In this document: positions 42,983 to 51,371 of the stretch, piece after piece | Layout of the letters: every line of letters begins with the position of its first letter | How positions within the stretch are numbered: the stretch's first letter is position 1 | Origin: Salinivirgaceae bacterium | GTDB lineage: Bacteria > Bacteroidota > Bacteroidia > Bacteroidales > SZUA-534 | NCBI GenBank assembly: GCA_017650325.1 | Contig: JAGCFC010000170.1 | Coordinates: 1-53,229, forward strand | Direction: 5' to 3' | Length of the DNA stretch: 53,229 nt | Position numbers and translations under genes: made by a program | Notes under the pieces: model-generated | Seen by the model: the letters and a program-made list of their open reading frames with translations, nothing else | Database searches by the model: none | What the model was told of the DNA's origin: nothing

Positions 42983-45900
42983 CTATTCCATCTCCTTTAT
43001 CATCCCCTCAACAAAACCAATTTCCTCCTCCGACAGACCGTATTTCTTATACAATTGCTTGTCTATCTCCGCTACCGATTTGCTCCAATCTATGTCGGAT
43101 TTTGCGGTGAAATCTTGAAGGGGAACAAATTGATAAACATTCTGATATAAATTTTGAGAAGTTTTCAATATACCAACGCATAACCTAAAAAATTTTGTTT
43201 TCATATATTTTTTAAGATTTTCTGCTTCATCTTTAGAAGAGAAACATCCAAATGGCAATAATGAGTCAGTACAAACACTGCCTGGTTTTCCTATATATGC
43301 CTTACCAATTATAGCGACAGGTTTCCCATCCCCTATAATACCTGCACCACCATTTGCTTTTGAAGTAAAGACTTTCCATTTATCAATATAATTAGTAGAC
43401 TTCGTAACATTTTTTCTTGAAATGTATCTAATTTCCTCGTGTGCACACCTTAATTCACTCGCTTTATCAAATCTAGTAATGTCACTTATTTTTTCGACAG
43501 TTTCTTTTTTGCCAACAATACCAAATGCATCACGACCCGTTGTAATACTAGAAACAGGTGAGAATCCGACTTTTCTTAAATGCTCAATTATTTTGTAAAT
43601 TTTATCGTCATAAATAACAATATCAATGTCCTTTTCAAACAAAGGTCTTTTGCTAACAGTATCTTTACCACCAATAACAACGTGAAATTCAGTGTCTCCG
43701 CAGTATGAATCTGCATACAAAAAGAAATTTACCCCTCCTGCTATTTCTTCTCTAAATACGTCTTTTGAATTAGGGTAACTATATATTTTTTGAAAATGAC
43801 GGTTATTTTTAAAATATTCACGCAGTTTAATAAAACTTCCATCTTGTGCTTCGGCAGTAAACCATCTTAATGGGGTTATTAAAGAAACATAGTCTGCCTT
43901 TAACTGTGTTGATATTTTTACAAAATCAGGGAATAATTGTTTAGCAAGCCCCCTTTTGTTATCCAATGTTTCCTGATATGGCGGATTTCCAACTATTGCA
44001 TTGAAATTCATATCTTTTAATTTATTTATGAATGATTCTTTTTTGTTTGAAAATAAATCGTATGACGTGAAGTCTGAAAAAATGTTCTTTATAGGCATAT
44101 TCAACAAACCGTAAACTTTGCGAGTAAACTCGTAAGTGATTGGGGAAGTCGGTATTGCATATACATTATTTCTGACTTTCTCTCCAAATCGCCGATAAAG
44201 AGCACAAGTGAATTCTCCTTGTTTTGTGGCAATGTCGAGTATTTTTGAACTGCTTGTAATTTCTTTTTCTGGTAACAGAGCAACCATCTCATCGGCCACA
44301 CGTGCTGGCGTAACAATTTCTGAAGTTCCCAAACGTCCGAATTTGCGCATTGCTGCCTCAACCCTTTCTATAGGCTTTAGTTTTTCATCGGAAATCAGTG
44401 TGTTGATATTATGAATCTTATAGTCCAACTGGCTCAAAACAAAATGGTTGCTATATTTTTGAGTCAACTCTAAAATGTTTTTATTCAACCCAACATTCTT
44501 GCAAATCCGCCGGTTGTTTTCGTTTTTGTTAATGTCAGTAATAATGTCGGTGAGAGAAGTAACTTTGCTGTCGGTCAAGAACGCATAGAACAGAATCTGC
44601 GCATAATAGGTCGCAAGTTTCTTTTTCAATTCTTTTAAGCCGTCATCAGTCAATTCCAAAGAACCCGAATTTAAACCTTTAGGGGTCTCTTTGTTTTTCC
44701 CTTTTGCATCAGGAATATCATAACCGCCATCGCCATTTTCGTTTGGTTTTATTTCCAATCCTTGCTTTGCGTCAATCGGGTTAAGTTTTTCGATAGCGGC
44801 TCGAATGGATTCATTTTCAAGTAAAGTTAAATCGGTTGGTATGCTTGCGGCCTCATCGGCAACACTTTTCGAACGCGAATATTCACGCACAGCATCCATT
44901 ACATTAACTGGTTCAACCTTCTGCAGTTTGTTTTTGTTGAGAACAATGATTGGCGAAATTTCGAGTTCCCTTCGTATGCGCTTTTCAAGTTCCGAATTGC
45001 CATTGCGGTCGGTGTTTACATTGTAAATCTGCGACTTTTGTTCTTGCATTCGAAAAACACGGTTGACATCAAAATCTACTAACAAAGTCTGCGGCTTCAT
45101 ATTGAATTTAATGGCATCCTTTCCTTCTCCATATACCTTGATATATGGGTTTTGCAGTCGGAATATTGCCTGGTCATACTCCTGTGGCGATTCTGTATCT
45201 TTCAGATAAATCATTGTGTCCCATTGCTCTACTGTGCTTCCTGTCAGCATTCGGTTCACCGTCAAAGTAATGGTCTTCTGTCCTTTAGCCTCACAAGTTT
45301 GTATTTTGTTTTTGACGTCTTTAATATCCTTATATGTTTTGTCTCCATCAACCCCTGCAATATTAACTATCTGATAATCATTTAGATTTTTAAATATTTT
45401 CTTGTTGTTAGTAATCATTTTTTCAAGAGCATCGCACGAAGCGCGAAATGGCAGAACAATAACAATATGACGGCACATCTGCCCCTGCTTTATCTTGTCA
45501 TAATCAAGAAAACCCAATACATTTTCATCCGTCTTGCTTCCATCAATAACCTTGAACAGGTCAAGAACTTCTGCTGCGTGTACAAACTTCTGGTGGGCAT
45601 TGTTCTTTTCATCTTTTGATATTGATTGTGGCTTCAGCAATTCACTCATTGCATACGAAACACCAGCATTTTTCAGCGCATTCAGTTTTTTAACTGCCGA
45701 TTGGCACGGATTGAAGGCAAAACGCACCATCTGCGGAAATCCATAGTAAGGATTGTTCCATTCTCTGACATCATCGTTGTCAATATGTTCTTTGTCCCAT
45801 TTTTCTTTATCATCCGCTATATCGGAAAACTGATAAAATGCCACAATGTCATCGTCGGTAAACTCGTCACTCATCAAGATTCGGTATGGCGTTCCCGACA

Positions 45901-46918
45901 AATGCATTGTCACATTGGCTTTCAATACTTTAAGACCATCATTAAGTTCATCCAAACCAACTTCTTTCTGACGTTCAGCCTTTAATTGGCTGGTTGTCAA
46001 TTTATAATCTTGTAGCACACGCCCGTATTCTGAAGCACGTGCTCCAAAATGTGATTCGTCAACAAGCAACAAATCAATTTTTGTCTTGAAAAGTTCATTG
46101 TGCTTGTCTTTCATCTCCTTTCCTTGCAAATCCTGCAAAGTGAGAAACAATACAATTTTTTTTCCCGCTTTTTTGCTTTCCGAAATGAACTTCTTATTCG
46201 ATTTCAAATTCTCGCTTGTTGCAAACTCGTACTGCACAAACCGTTTATGACTTTCAACTGTCTTTTTCCACTCTTCCTTCACATCGGCTTTGGCAGAAAC
46301 GACAACAACCAAATCGGCATTCATTTCATCGGCGCAACACATTGAAGTGAATGACTTGCCAAAACGCATTACTGCGTACATCAGCAACTTATCTCTTCCT
46401 TTACCTATCGCGACCTTAAATTTATCAATGGTTTCCTGTTGATTTTTGCGTGGCTTATAATCGTCTTTGCGTTCGTAAATGTAAGTTTCTGACGTATGAT
46501 TTTCATCGTAGAATTTATATTTTCCTGTATTCCTTTTCGCATCACAACAAATATCAGCAATGGCATCTTCAACATCCTTTTTTGTCGCCTTTTCAAAAAA
46601 CTCGTTTGAATAGTATTCTTTTGGGAAATGATTCTTTGTCAGACGTTTACGCTTCCTTTCATTTTCAAGAAACGTATGTACTGAATAATCACGAAAAATG
46701 CGTTTATCGTCTGTTCTGGCCGTATGGTCATAAATTCGTTTAAGTTTAGGGAAATGTCTGCGCCACTCATCAAGTCGCACTTCCACTGCACGATATGTAT
46801 CACCCACTTTCAAATAATTGGGTATGGTTTCAGTTGAAAAAGCATAAATATGCGGGTCAACGCGGCCTACAATTATGCCATCAAGAACTGTTGTGTTAAT
46901 AGAATTGACTGCATTCAT
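42983..46918 (-). CDS. Single-chain restriction-modification enzyme: GIY-YIG-like, helicase, Eco57I-type methylase
   Basis: The 1311-residue protein has an N-terminal segment (about 20-58) with IYAFSTE, YLKVGDT and VRLDEW, matching GIY-YIG/T5orf172 nucleases. A superfamily-2 helicase/translocase follows (about 155-640; MRFGKSFTS at 184-192, DEAD-type VDESH at 286-290, LSGTPYR). A methylase has motif I ILDIATKQGEF (about 895-905) and the adenine-methylase motif NPPY at 978-981. The C-terminal region (about 1100-1290) has SQNLYQNVYQFVPLQDF, like TaqI-type specificity domains. It should modify one adenine pattern and cleave unmodified DNA. Its ATG overlaps the stop of the upstream gene by 4 bases. 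Base use is more AT-rich than the core genes. Confidence 0.85.
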   Translation of the reverse strand: MNAVNSINTTVLDGIIVGRVDPHIYAFSTETIPNYLKVGDTYRAVEVRLDEWRRHFPKLKRIYDHTARTDDKRIFRDYSVHTFLENERKRKRLTKNHFPKEYYSNEFFEKATKKDVEDAIADICCDAKRNTGKYKFYDENHTSETYIYERKDDYKPRKNQQETIDKFKVAIGKGRDKLLMYAVMRFGKSFTSMCCADEMNADLVVVVSAKADVKEEWKKTVESHKRFVQYEFATSENLKSNKKFISESKKAGKKIVLFLTLQDLQGKEMKDKHNELFKTKIDLLLVDESHFGARASEYGRVLQDYKLTTSQLKAERQKEVGLDELNDGLKVLKANVTMHLSGTPYRILMSDEFTDDDIVAFYQFSDIADDKEKWDKEHIDNDDVREWNNPYYGFPQMVRFAFNPCQSAVKKLNALKNAGVSYAMSELLKPQSISKDEKNNAHQKFVHAAEVLDLFKVIDGSKTDENVLGFLDYDKIKQGQMCRHIVIVLPFRASCDALEKMITNNKKIFKNLNDYQIVNIAGVDGDKTYKDIKDVKNKIQTCEAKGQKTITLTVNRMLTGSTVEQWDTMIYLKDTESPQEYDQAIFRLQNPYIKVYGEGKDAIKFNMKPQTLLVDFDVNRVFRMQEQKSQIYNVNTDRNGNSELEKRIRRELEISPIIVLNKNKLQKVEPVNVMDAVREYSRSKSVADEAASIPTDLTLLENESIRAAIEKLNPIDAKQGLEIKPNENGDGGYDIPDAKGKNKETPKGLNSGSLELTDDGLKELKKKLATYYAQILFYAFLTDSKVTSLTDIITDINKNENNRRICKNVGLNKNILELTQKYSNHFVLSQLDYKIHNINTLISDEKLKPIERVEAAMRKFGRLGTSEIVTPARVADEMVALLPEKEITSSSKILDIATKQGEFTCALYRRFGEKVRNNVYAIPTSPITYEFTRKVYGLLNMPIKNIFSDFTSYDLFSNKKESFINKLKDMNFNAIVGNPPYQETLDNKRGLAKQLFPDFVKISTQLKADYVSLITPLRWFTAEAQDGSFIKLREYFKNNRHFQKIYSYPNSKDVFREEIAGGVNFFLYADSYCGDTEFHVVIGGKDTVSKRPLFEKDIDIVIYDDKIYKIIEHLRKVGFSPVSSITTGRDAFGIVGKKETVEKISDITRFDKASELRCAHEEIRYISRKNVTKSTNYIDKWKVFTSKANGGAGIIGDGKPVAIIGKAYIGKPGSVCTDSLLPFGCFSSKDEAENLKKYMKTKFFRLCVGILKTSQNLYQNVYQFVPLQDFTAKSDIDWSKSVAEIDKQLYKKYGLSEEEIGFVEGMIKEME

Positions 46919-47946
46919 TTTATAAGACTTAAAAATGGTATTTCGGGTTCACCTTTTGAAAACCAATCTTTTATATGGCATCGAATTCCGATATGTCCTT
47001 TATTTTGATTCGTTTTGCTTTTGCAAGCAGGGCATTCTCGTTTCTTCTTCACTATAATCAGATTGCCCAAAGCATCGAATTGATTTTCTATGTCTTCTGG
47101 TGCCGCCCACTCGCACGAATCAGGCACAACGCATTTAATCCCGTCCATCTGCCACAGATTCCACGAGATTATGTAGGCTGCGTTTTCGAGCGTTTTGGTG
47201 TCTAACTGTTGTTGGAATTTGGCCTCGTAATGTTCGGCGAAGGTGTAGAGCATAGCCTCGCGGGCAAGCAGCAGATTGTCGCCCTGCCACTCAAAGCCGT
47301 AGGTTGAGTGAAGCGCATTGAAAGCTTCAACAAGCCACTCGTCGGGCGTTTCGGTGTTCTCGCCAACAATGCGCAACTTGCGGTCGAACAGACCGATACG
47401 CCGCCCAACGGGAATCAACTCGTTGCACGCAGTGGCATCGTAGCGGCTCACAAGGTACGGCGCCTCGCCGCAAGCCACTTCAAGGCGCGGCGCGCGAGTG
47501 TAGTCGGTCCAAGTTTTTCTTTCGGGGAATTCAATTTTGCCATCGGTGGGTTGCCAAATGTGTTGACCGTCGGGTGTGTCGGTTTCGGTGTTGAAAACGC
47601 CCTCACGCCCAAACCAGGCATTGTCAACAAGGTTGTTTTGTTTGTTGCAAATCCAAGCGGGCGTGAAAACCTCGGCCTTGTCGGTAATTCGCTGTTGCTG
47701 TACCTCGCGGCTCTTCTTTGCCCGCGGCTGAATCAGGTTACCGCGTGCACCCGTAATGAGCGGGGACAAAATAGGCTCGTGGTAACCATAGCCCGCCCCA
47801 AGCGACTCGTAGTCGTGTGTTGCCCAAATAATGTTCCGTTCCTCTTTATAGTAATGGCTGACAGAATGGTCTTTGAGCAGAGTTTTAAGTATTTGTGGCG
47901 ACAAGTCGAGAATATCATTCTCGAGAATGTCGATAGTTTCTGCCAT
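46915..47946 (-). CDS. Restriction-modification M-subunit-like protein
   Basis: The open frame extends to 48039, but MAETIDILEN at 47946 is the conserved start. The 343-residue protein contains ITDKAEVFTPAWICNKQNNLVD, resembling the motif-X region of adenine methylases, LEVACGEAPYLVSRYD, and YIISWNLWQMDGIKCVVP. A C-terminal CPACKS...RCHIKDW stretch may bind zinc. It lacks an NPPY catalytic motif, so it is not a full methylase. Proteins of this kind are often annotated as restriction endonuclease subunit M next to helicase-methylases like the one overlapping it (ATGA). It probably assists target recognition or completes the methylase. Confidence 0.75.
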   Translation of the reverse strand: MAETIDILENDILDLSPQILKTLLKDHSVSHYYKEERNIIWATHDYESLGAGYGYHEPILSPLITGARGNLIQPRAKKSREVQQQRITDKAEVFTPAWICNKQNNLVDNAWFGREGVFNTETDTPDGQHIWQPTDGKIEFPERKTWTDYTRAPRLEVACGEAPYLVSRYDATACNELIPVGRRIGLFDRKLRIVGENTETPDEWLVEAFNALHSTYGFEWQGDNLLLAREAMLYTFAEHYEAKFQQQLDTKTLENAAYIISWNLWQMDGIKCVVPDSCEWAAPEDIENQFDALGNLIIVKKKRECPACKSKTNQNKGHIGIRCHIKDWFSKGEPEIPFLSLIK

Positions 47947-48040
47947 TTCGCATTGCGTGTTTTGCGCTCGCTTATCTGTATTCAGGTGCAAACGGACAAT
48001 CCAAAACGGCAAAAAAATGTGGACTTGAACTTTATCCACA

Positions 48041-48156
48041 TCCTAGGCCGTCAGAATTGCCCGTTATCACAGATAAGTCAAGCCCACGCAATAGCGCAGG
48101 CATCTTTTTTGACTTATTCGTGTGATAACATTTCTAAAATTTCTGACGTTTTAGGA
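48041..48156. repeat. 116-base imperfect palindrome between DUF1016 and M-subunit genes
   Basis: Four blocks pair in order across the centre: TCCTA/TAGGA, CGTCAGAA/TTCTGACG, GTTATCACA/TGTGATAAC and ATAAGTCAA/TTGACTTAT, giving about 31 base pairs with asymmetric bulges (6 versus 11 bases between the second and third blocks). A small GC-rich hairpin (GCC..CGC with GCG..GGC) sits in the loop. It lies 95 bases upstream of the M-subunit start. It could form a long cruciform or RNA hairpin. Confidence 0.75.
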
Positions 48157-48206
48157 TATGCCGAATTATCAAAGCAAACGCTTGATTAATAATATGTTAT
48201 TTAAAA

Positions 48207-48224
48207 TTTACTTTCTGTTTCTTA
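48207..48224. repeat. 18-base spacer repeat, copy 1
   Basis: TTTACTTTCTGTTTCTTA is identical to 49278-49295, and a third, partial copy (TTACTTTC) is at 50235-50242. Each is preceded by TTGATTA at 12-24 bases. This copy lies 17 bases beyond the DUF1016 stop codon. Confidence 0.6.
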
Positions 48225-48240
48225 TAGTTCGTTTAATGTT

Positions 48241-49221
48241 TTATATCTCTTTTAATTTGTTTTCAAATAGTTTTTTATCAGGCAGTTGCAATTGATATTG
48301 CGCCACCAGTGTTGGCGACAGGCTTCGTGGTAAAGCGTACTCCACAACTTCGTCGTCTTTGTCGTGGCACAAAAGTATGCCAATACTTGGATTCTCGTGC
48401 GGTTTCTTTACGTCGCGGTCCAATGCTTCAAGATAAAAATCCAGTTGGCCAAGGTATTCAGGCTTGAATTTGCCAACTTTCAATTCAAATGCCACCATTG
48501 CGCCAATGCCTCGGTGAAAGAACAGCAAATCGACATAAAAATCCTGGCAGCCTACTTGCAACCGAAATTCTTCCGCCATAAATATGAAATCGTTACCAAG
48601 TTCAAGTATGAACTGCTTCATATTCGCAACCAATGCTTTTTGCAATTCAGATTCGGAATGCGATTCGGGCAGCCCCAAAAACTCAAGCACGTATGTGTCT
48701 TTAATATCGGGCACGGTCATTTCTCTCACCGCTGGTGAGAGTTTTGCCGATGTCAGGCTTCTCTCATATTGAGCCGCATCAATCTGCCGTTCCAATTCTC
48801 TCTTTGTCAAATGATTACGACGGCACATATCAATGTAAAACAACCTTTCCTCGTCGGTTTTACATCTCGACATAATAGTGATATTATGTGTCCACGACAA
48901 TTCTCTCACCGCTGGTGAGAGTTTTTCGTCTGAACTATACAACTCATAGAATTGCTTCATACGCCAAAGGTTCTTGTCGCTAAATCCTTTGGCATCAGTA
49001 ATTTCAGTTGCAATGTATGCCGCCAATTGTGTTACAACACCTTTTCCCCAACCTGCTTCTTTAACTTTTATGCTTATGACCTGCCCAATCTGCCAATATA
49101 AATCAACAAGCGTTCGATTGGCCACTTCAAATACCGTCTGCCGCGCGGCACGAATTCGTTGCGCCAGAAATTCAAACACATCTTTTGTCGTTGCATCGAT
49201 ATTTGATATTTCAGTGTTCAT
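48241..49221 (-). CDS. DUF1016/YhcG-family PDDEXK nuclease
   Basis: The 326-residue protein has the DUF1016 N-terminal helical domain (LVDLYWQIGQVIS, KGFSDKNLWRMKQFYELY, LSWTHNITIMSRCK). A C-terminal PDDEXK nuclease has QDFYVDLLFFHRGIGAMVAFELKVGKFKP, where the Asp and the ELK motif form the active site. YhcG proteins are frequent companions of restriction-modification systems. The peptide KLSPAVRE occurs twice because an identical 25-base stretch with an internal palindrome is present at 48721 and 48901. It follows the RhuM-type gene and precedes the M-subunit gene on the minus strand. Confidence 0.88.
   Translation of the reverse strand: MNTEISNIDATTKDVFEFLAQRIRAARQTVFEVANRTLVDLYWQIGQVISIKVKEAGWGKGVVTQLAAYIATEITDAKGFSDKNLWRMKQFYELYSSDEKLSPAVRELSWTHNITIMSRCKTDEERLFYIDMCRRNHLTKRELERQIDAAQYERSLTSAKLSPAVREMTVPDIKDTYVLEFLGLPESHSESELQKALVANMKQFILELGNDFIFMAEEFRLQVGCQDFYVDLLFFHRGIGAMVAFELKVGKFKPEYLGQLDFYLEALDRDVKKPHENPSIGILLCHDKDDEVVEYALPRSLSPTLVAQYQLQLPDKKLFENKLKEI
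48721..48745. repeat. Palindromic 25-base repeat inside DUF1016, copy 1
   Basis: CTCTCACC-GCT-GGTGAGAG (48723-48741) is a perfect 8-base inverted repeat within a 25-base stretch identical to 48901-48925. The copies are exactly 180 bases (60 codons) apart and read in the same frame. Confidence 0.85.
48901..48925. repeat. Palindromic 25-base repeat inside DUF1016, copy 2
   Basis: This is an exact second copy of the 48721-48745 element, encoding the same peptide KLSPAVRE before the SWTHN motif. Flanking bases differ on both sides. Confidence 0.85.
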
Positions 49222-49277
49222 AGTTGGACTTTTATTCCTGCAACTGCTCTAATTCATTGAGTAGTTGATTATTAGAG

Positions 49278-49295
49278 TTTACTTTCTGTTTCTTA
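49278..49295. repeat. 18-base spacer repeat, copy 2
   Basis: This is identical to 48207-48224. It lies between the RhuM-type gene end (49330) and the DUF1016 start (49221), with TTGATTA 13 bases to the left. Confidence 0.6.
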
Positions 49296-49329
49296 CTTCA
49301 ATATTTTGTTAAAACACTGCGATTTATAT

Positions 49330-50166
49330 CTAAATCAATTTCGTTATCATTTCATCGGCTTGCAACTGCATCTTGCAGAAAGCGAACCACCGCTTGCCCA
49401 AATCCTTGATTGACGCGCCAATGTGATACACATCGTTATCGATAATCAAAAACCTGTCGTGCGACTTGGTAAAGATAGACAAATCTATTGGTTCGTACTG
49501 ATTATTGTGCTGTGCCAGCGCAACATTGAACGATGGCGATGTTTGCTGCGTGTAGATTTTCGCCTTAACACCATTGGCACGTTCGGCCAACCGCAGCAGA
49601 ACGGTTTCGTCAACATAATTGTCAATCAGCACAATGCGTTTCTTTGCCGAGCGAATCAGATTGTTGACAAAAACAAACGGTTCAAGCATTTGTCCGTCGT
49701 AGAAAATCCCTTCAACGGGCGGTAGCGATGTGCGCACAAAGAAGTCGATTTTATTTTCAGCTTCCGCCATACGGTTTTCCAATCGTTCAAAACGCTTATT
49801 GACTGAATATCCTTTTAACAAATATTCTTTCAGCACGCGGTTCGCCCATTGGCGGAATTGAGTGCCACGAATCGACTTAACTCTGTAACCTACTGATATT
49901 ATGACATCAAGGTTGTAGTATTCTATTTGCCTGATAACTTGCCGTCCGCTCTCAATTTGAACTGTTGCATTTTTTGCAACAGTTGCATTTTTGTCCAATT
50001 CCCCTTCTTTAAAAATAGCCGCTATGTGTCTTGATATTACCGATTTATCCCTGTCAAACAACAATGACATCTGATTAAGTGTTAGCCACACTGTTTCCTC
50101 GCTCAACCGCACCTCGAGTTTAACGGCCTCATCAGGTTGATATAATATGATTTCGTTTTCGGTCAT
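49330..50166 (-). CDS. RhuM-family protein
   Basis: The 278-residue protein has the RhuM/KilA-N-like order. VWLTLNQMSLLFDRDKSVISRHIA is a helix-turn-helix-like start. IEYYNLDVIISVGYRVKS and FRQWANRVLKEYLLKGY give the RhuM signature. A C-terminal part contains IVLIDNYVDETVL and SHDRFLIIDNDVYHIGASIKDLG, a phospholipase-D-like HxxxxxxxD region. RhuM proteins are common in restriction-modification loci and genomic islands but have no settled function; a DNA-binding or nuclease accessory role fits. It is the first gene of the island on the minus strand. Confidence 0.85.
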   Translation of the reverse strand: MTENEIILYQPDEAVKLEVRLSEETVWLTLNQMSLLFDRDKSVISRHIAAIFKEGELDKNATVAKNATVQIESGRQVIRQIEYYNLDVIISVGYRVKSIRGTQFRQWANRVLKEYLLKGYSVNKRFERLENRMAEAENKIDFFVRTSLPPVEGIFYDGQMLEPFVFVNNLIRSAKKRIVLIDNYVDETVLLRLAERANGVKAKIYTQQTSPSFNVALAQHNNQYEPIDLSIFTKSHDRFLIIDNDVYHIGASIKDLGKRWFAFCKMQLQADEMITKLI

Positions 50167-50246
50167 TAATTCTATTCGATACTTATCTCTTATAGCGAAC
50201 TACCGAGATTTTTTTCGGCAGTTGATTATCAAAATTACTTTCCTTC

Positions 50247-50275
50247 CCAACTTGTAAGAAACCCTTACAAGTTGG
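50247..50275. repeat. Perfect 12-base-pair inverted repeat upstream of the RhuM gene
   Basis: CCAACTTGTAAG and CTTACAAGTTGG flank the loop AAACC. The element lies 81 bases upstream of the RhuM start, next to the third, partial copy of the spacer repeat. It may be an operator, a terminator-like hairpin or a dispersed repeat. Confidence 0.55.
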
Positions 50276-50336
50276 ATTCGTTTCCAATTCGCCTTCGTTG
50301 TAAAAAGGCTACCAAATATAAAAACAAAATGAAAAC

Positions 50337-50368
50337 AAAAAAAGGCCCGCAACTTTCGTCACGAGCCT
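50337..50368 (-). terminator. Rho-independent terminator after the metallopeptidase-like gene
   Basis: On the minus strand AGGCTCG pairs with CGGGCCT (one T-G pair) around a 12-base loop and is followed by seven T. It lies 47 bases after the stop codon at 50415. Confidence 0.8.
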
Positions 50369-50414
50369 GGCATAACAGAGAAATATAAACCTCATTTCAA
50401 TGCAGAAACAATCC

Positions 50415-51140
50415 TTACTGCATCTTCTGCGAGAAATGTATTGTCGGGTTGTCAGTCAAATCAAGGCCCACGTTAGGCACTTTGAATCCCGATTTATCAA
50501 AGAAACTCTGCAAGTCGTTCAAATACCTCACCGCATAACCAGCCGAAATGGGATATTTGCCTGATTTATAATCTTTCGGACAAGTGAAACCGTCAATGCC
50601 GACTGCAGCGAACCACGCTTCCAAATCGCCCTCGTCCTCCATTGCAATAAGCACGCTTTTAAACTGCAGATAACCATAAACCGACACATCCATCAGCTTC
50701 GAAGTGCCCCATATTTCCGAGTACCACTCCTCAAACGTTGTGTCTTCGGGAACCGGGTTCTGGAAAGCGGAAAGTCTCTCTTCGAGCAGCACTTTGAGCC
50801 TGGCGAGTTCTTCGTCAAAACCAACAGATTTCCAATATTTTACCGCAAATTTGTTCGCAATAATCTCTTCCTGCACACTGCCAACACTTTTGCCGTAATA
50901 GTCGAGAATGCAGTGCGAGTACTCGTGCGCCACATTGTACCAATGGAAATAAAAATCGAACTTGTTCTGCACATCGTCATCCCCGAAAAACTGTTTGAAC
51001 GCTTCCTGTTGCTCGGCATTACCTCTTTCATATTGGCCGGTGAAAATCTTGTAATCCAAATTGTTGTCTTTGTTTGCCTCCTGAGCAAAAAGCAACGCGG
51101 GAGCCAATAAAATCGCAAATGCTAAAAATGTCTTTTTCAT
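50415..51140 (-). CDS. Secreted protein with an HExxH zinc-peptidase motif
   Basis: I start at the ATG at 51140 (MKKTFLAFAILLAPALLFAQ, a Sec signal peptide); the longer frame to 51197 is leader. I do not recognise the family of this 241-residue protein. VAHEYSHCILDYYG gives an HExxH zinc motif (H72, E73, H76), and QEEIIANKFAVKYW, 15 residues later, offers a third glutamate ligand, as in M48-like peptidases. It is therefore probably a periplasmic or secreted metallopeptidase. The C-terminal half contains a WF-rich segment without recognised motifs. It is a single gene with its own terminator. Confidence 0.65.
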   Translation of the reverse strand: MKKTFLAFAILLAPALLFAQEANKDNNLDYKIFTGQYERGNAEQQEAFKQFFGDDDVQNKFDFYFHWYNVAHEYSHCILDYYGKSVGSVQEEIIANKFAVKYWKSVGFDEELARLKVLLEERLSAFQNPVPEDTTFEEWYSEIWGTSKLMDVSVYGYLQFKSVLIAMEDEGDLEAWFAAVGIDGFTCPKDYKSGKYPISAGYAVRYLNDLQSFFDKSGFKVPNVGLDLTDNPTIHFSQKMQ

Positions 51141-51225
51141 AAAATCATTATTAAAACCACCCCAAAGACGTACCGTTTTCCCAAATGTTACTCCCAAATT
51201 CCGATATTAATCGCAACCAAACTCA

Positions 51226-51270
51226 TATCCCTTATGCCTTGTGCCTTATGCCTAACCCCCAACACCTCTT
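51226..51270. repeat. Low-complexity repeat in the divergent gap before rmlD
   Basis: The words CCTTATGCCTTGTG and CCTTATGCCTAA follow each other, a near-tandem array of period 8. It lies between the two divergent genes, about 100 bases before the rmlD start. The rest of the 51141-51371 gap holds a possible -7 box TATTTTAG at 51337-51344. Confidence 0.5.
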
Positions 51271-51371
51271 AAAACAATGTTTATAAAATCATATTTTTTT
51301 AGTCTTTACGCCATAATCGGTTTATATCAAAATATGTATTTTAGCACGTTGTTATGGAAGAAGAAACCAAA

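Noticed and set aside
48041-48156. Integron attC site
   Set aside because: The outer boxes do not match the conserved GTTRRRY and RYYYAAC core sites, and no integrase gene is in the window.
47308-48189. 293-residue plus-strand open frame antisense to the M-subunit gene
   Set aside because: No motif; it runs through the 116-base palindrome, which is unlikely for a real gene.
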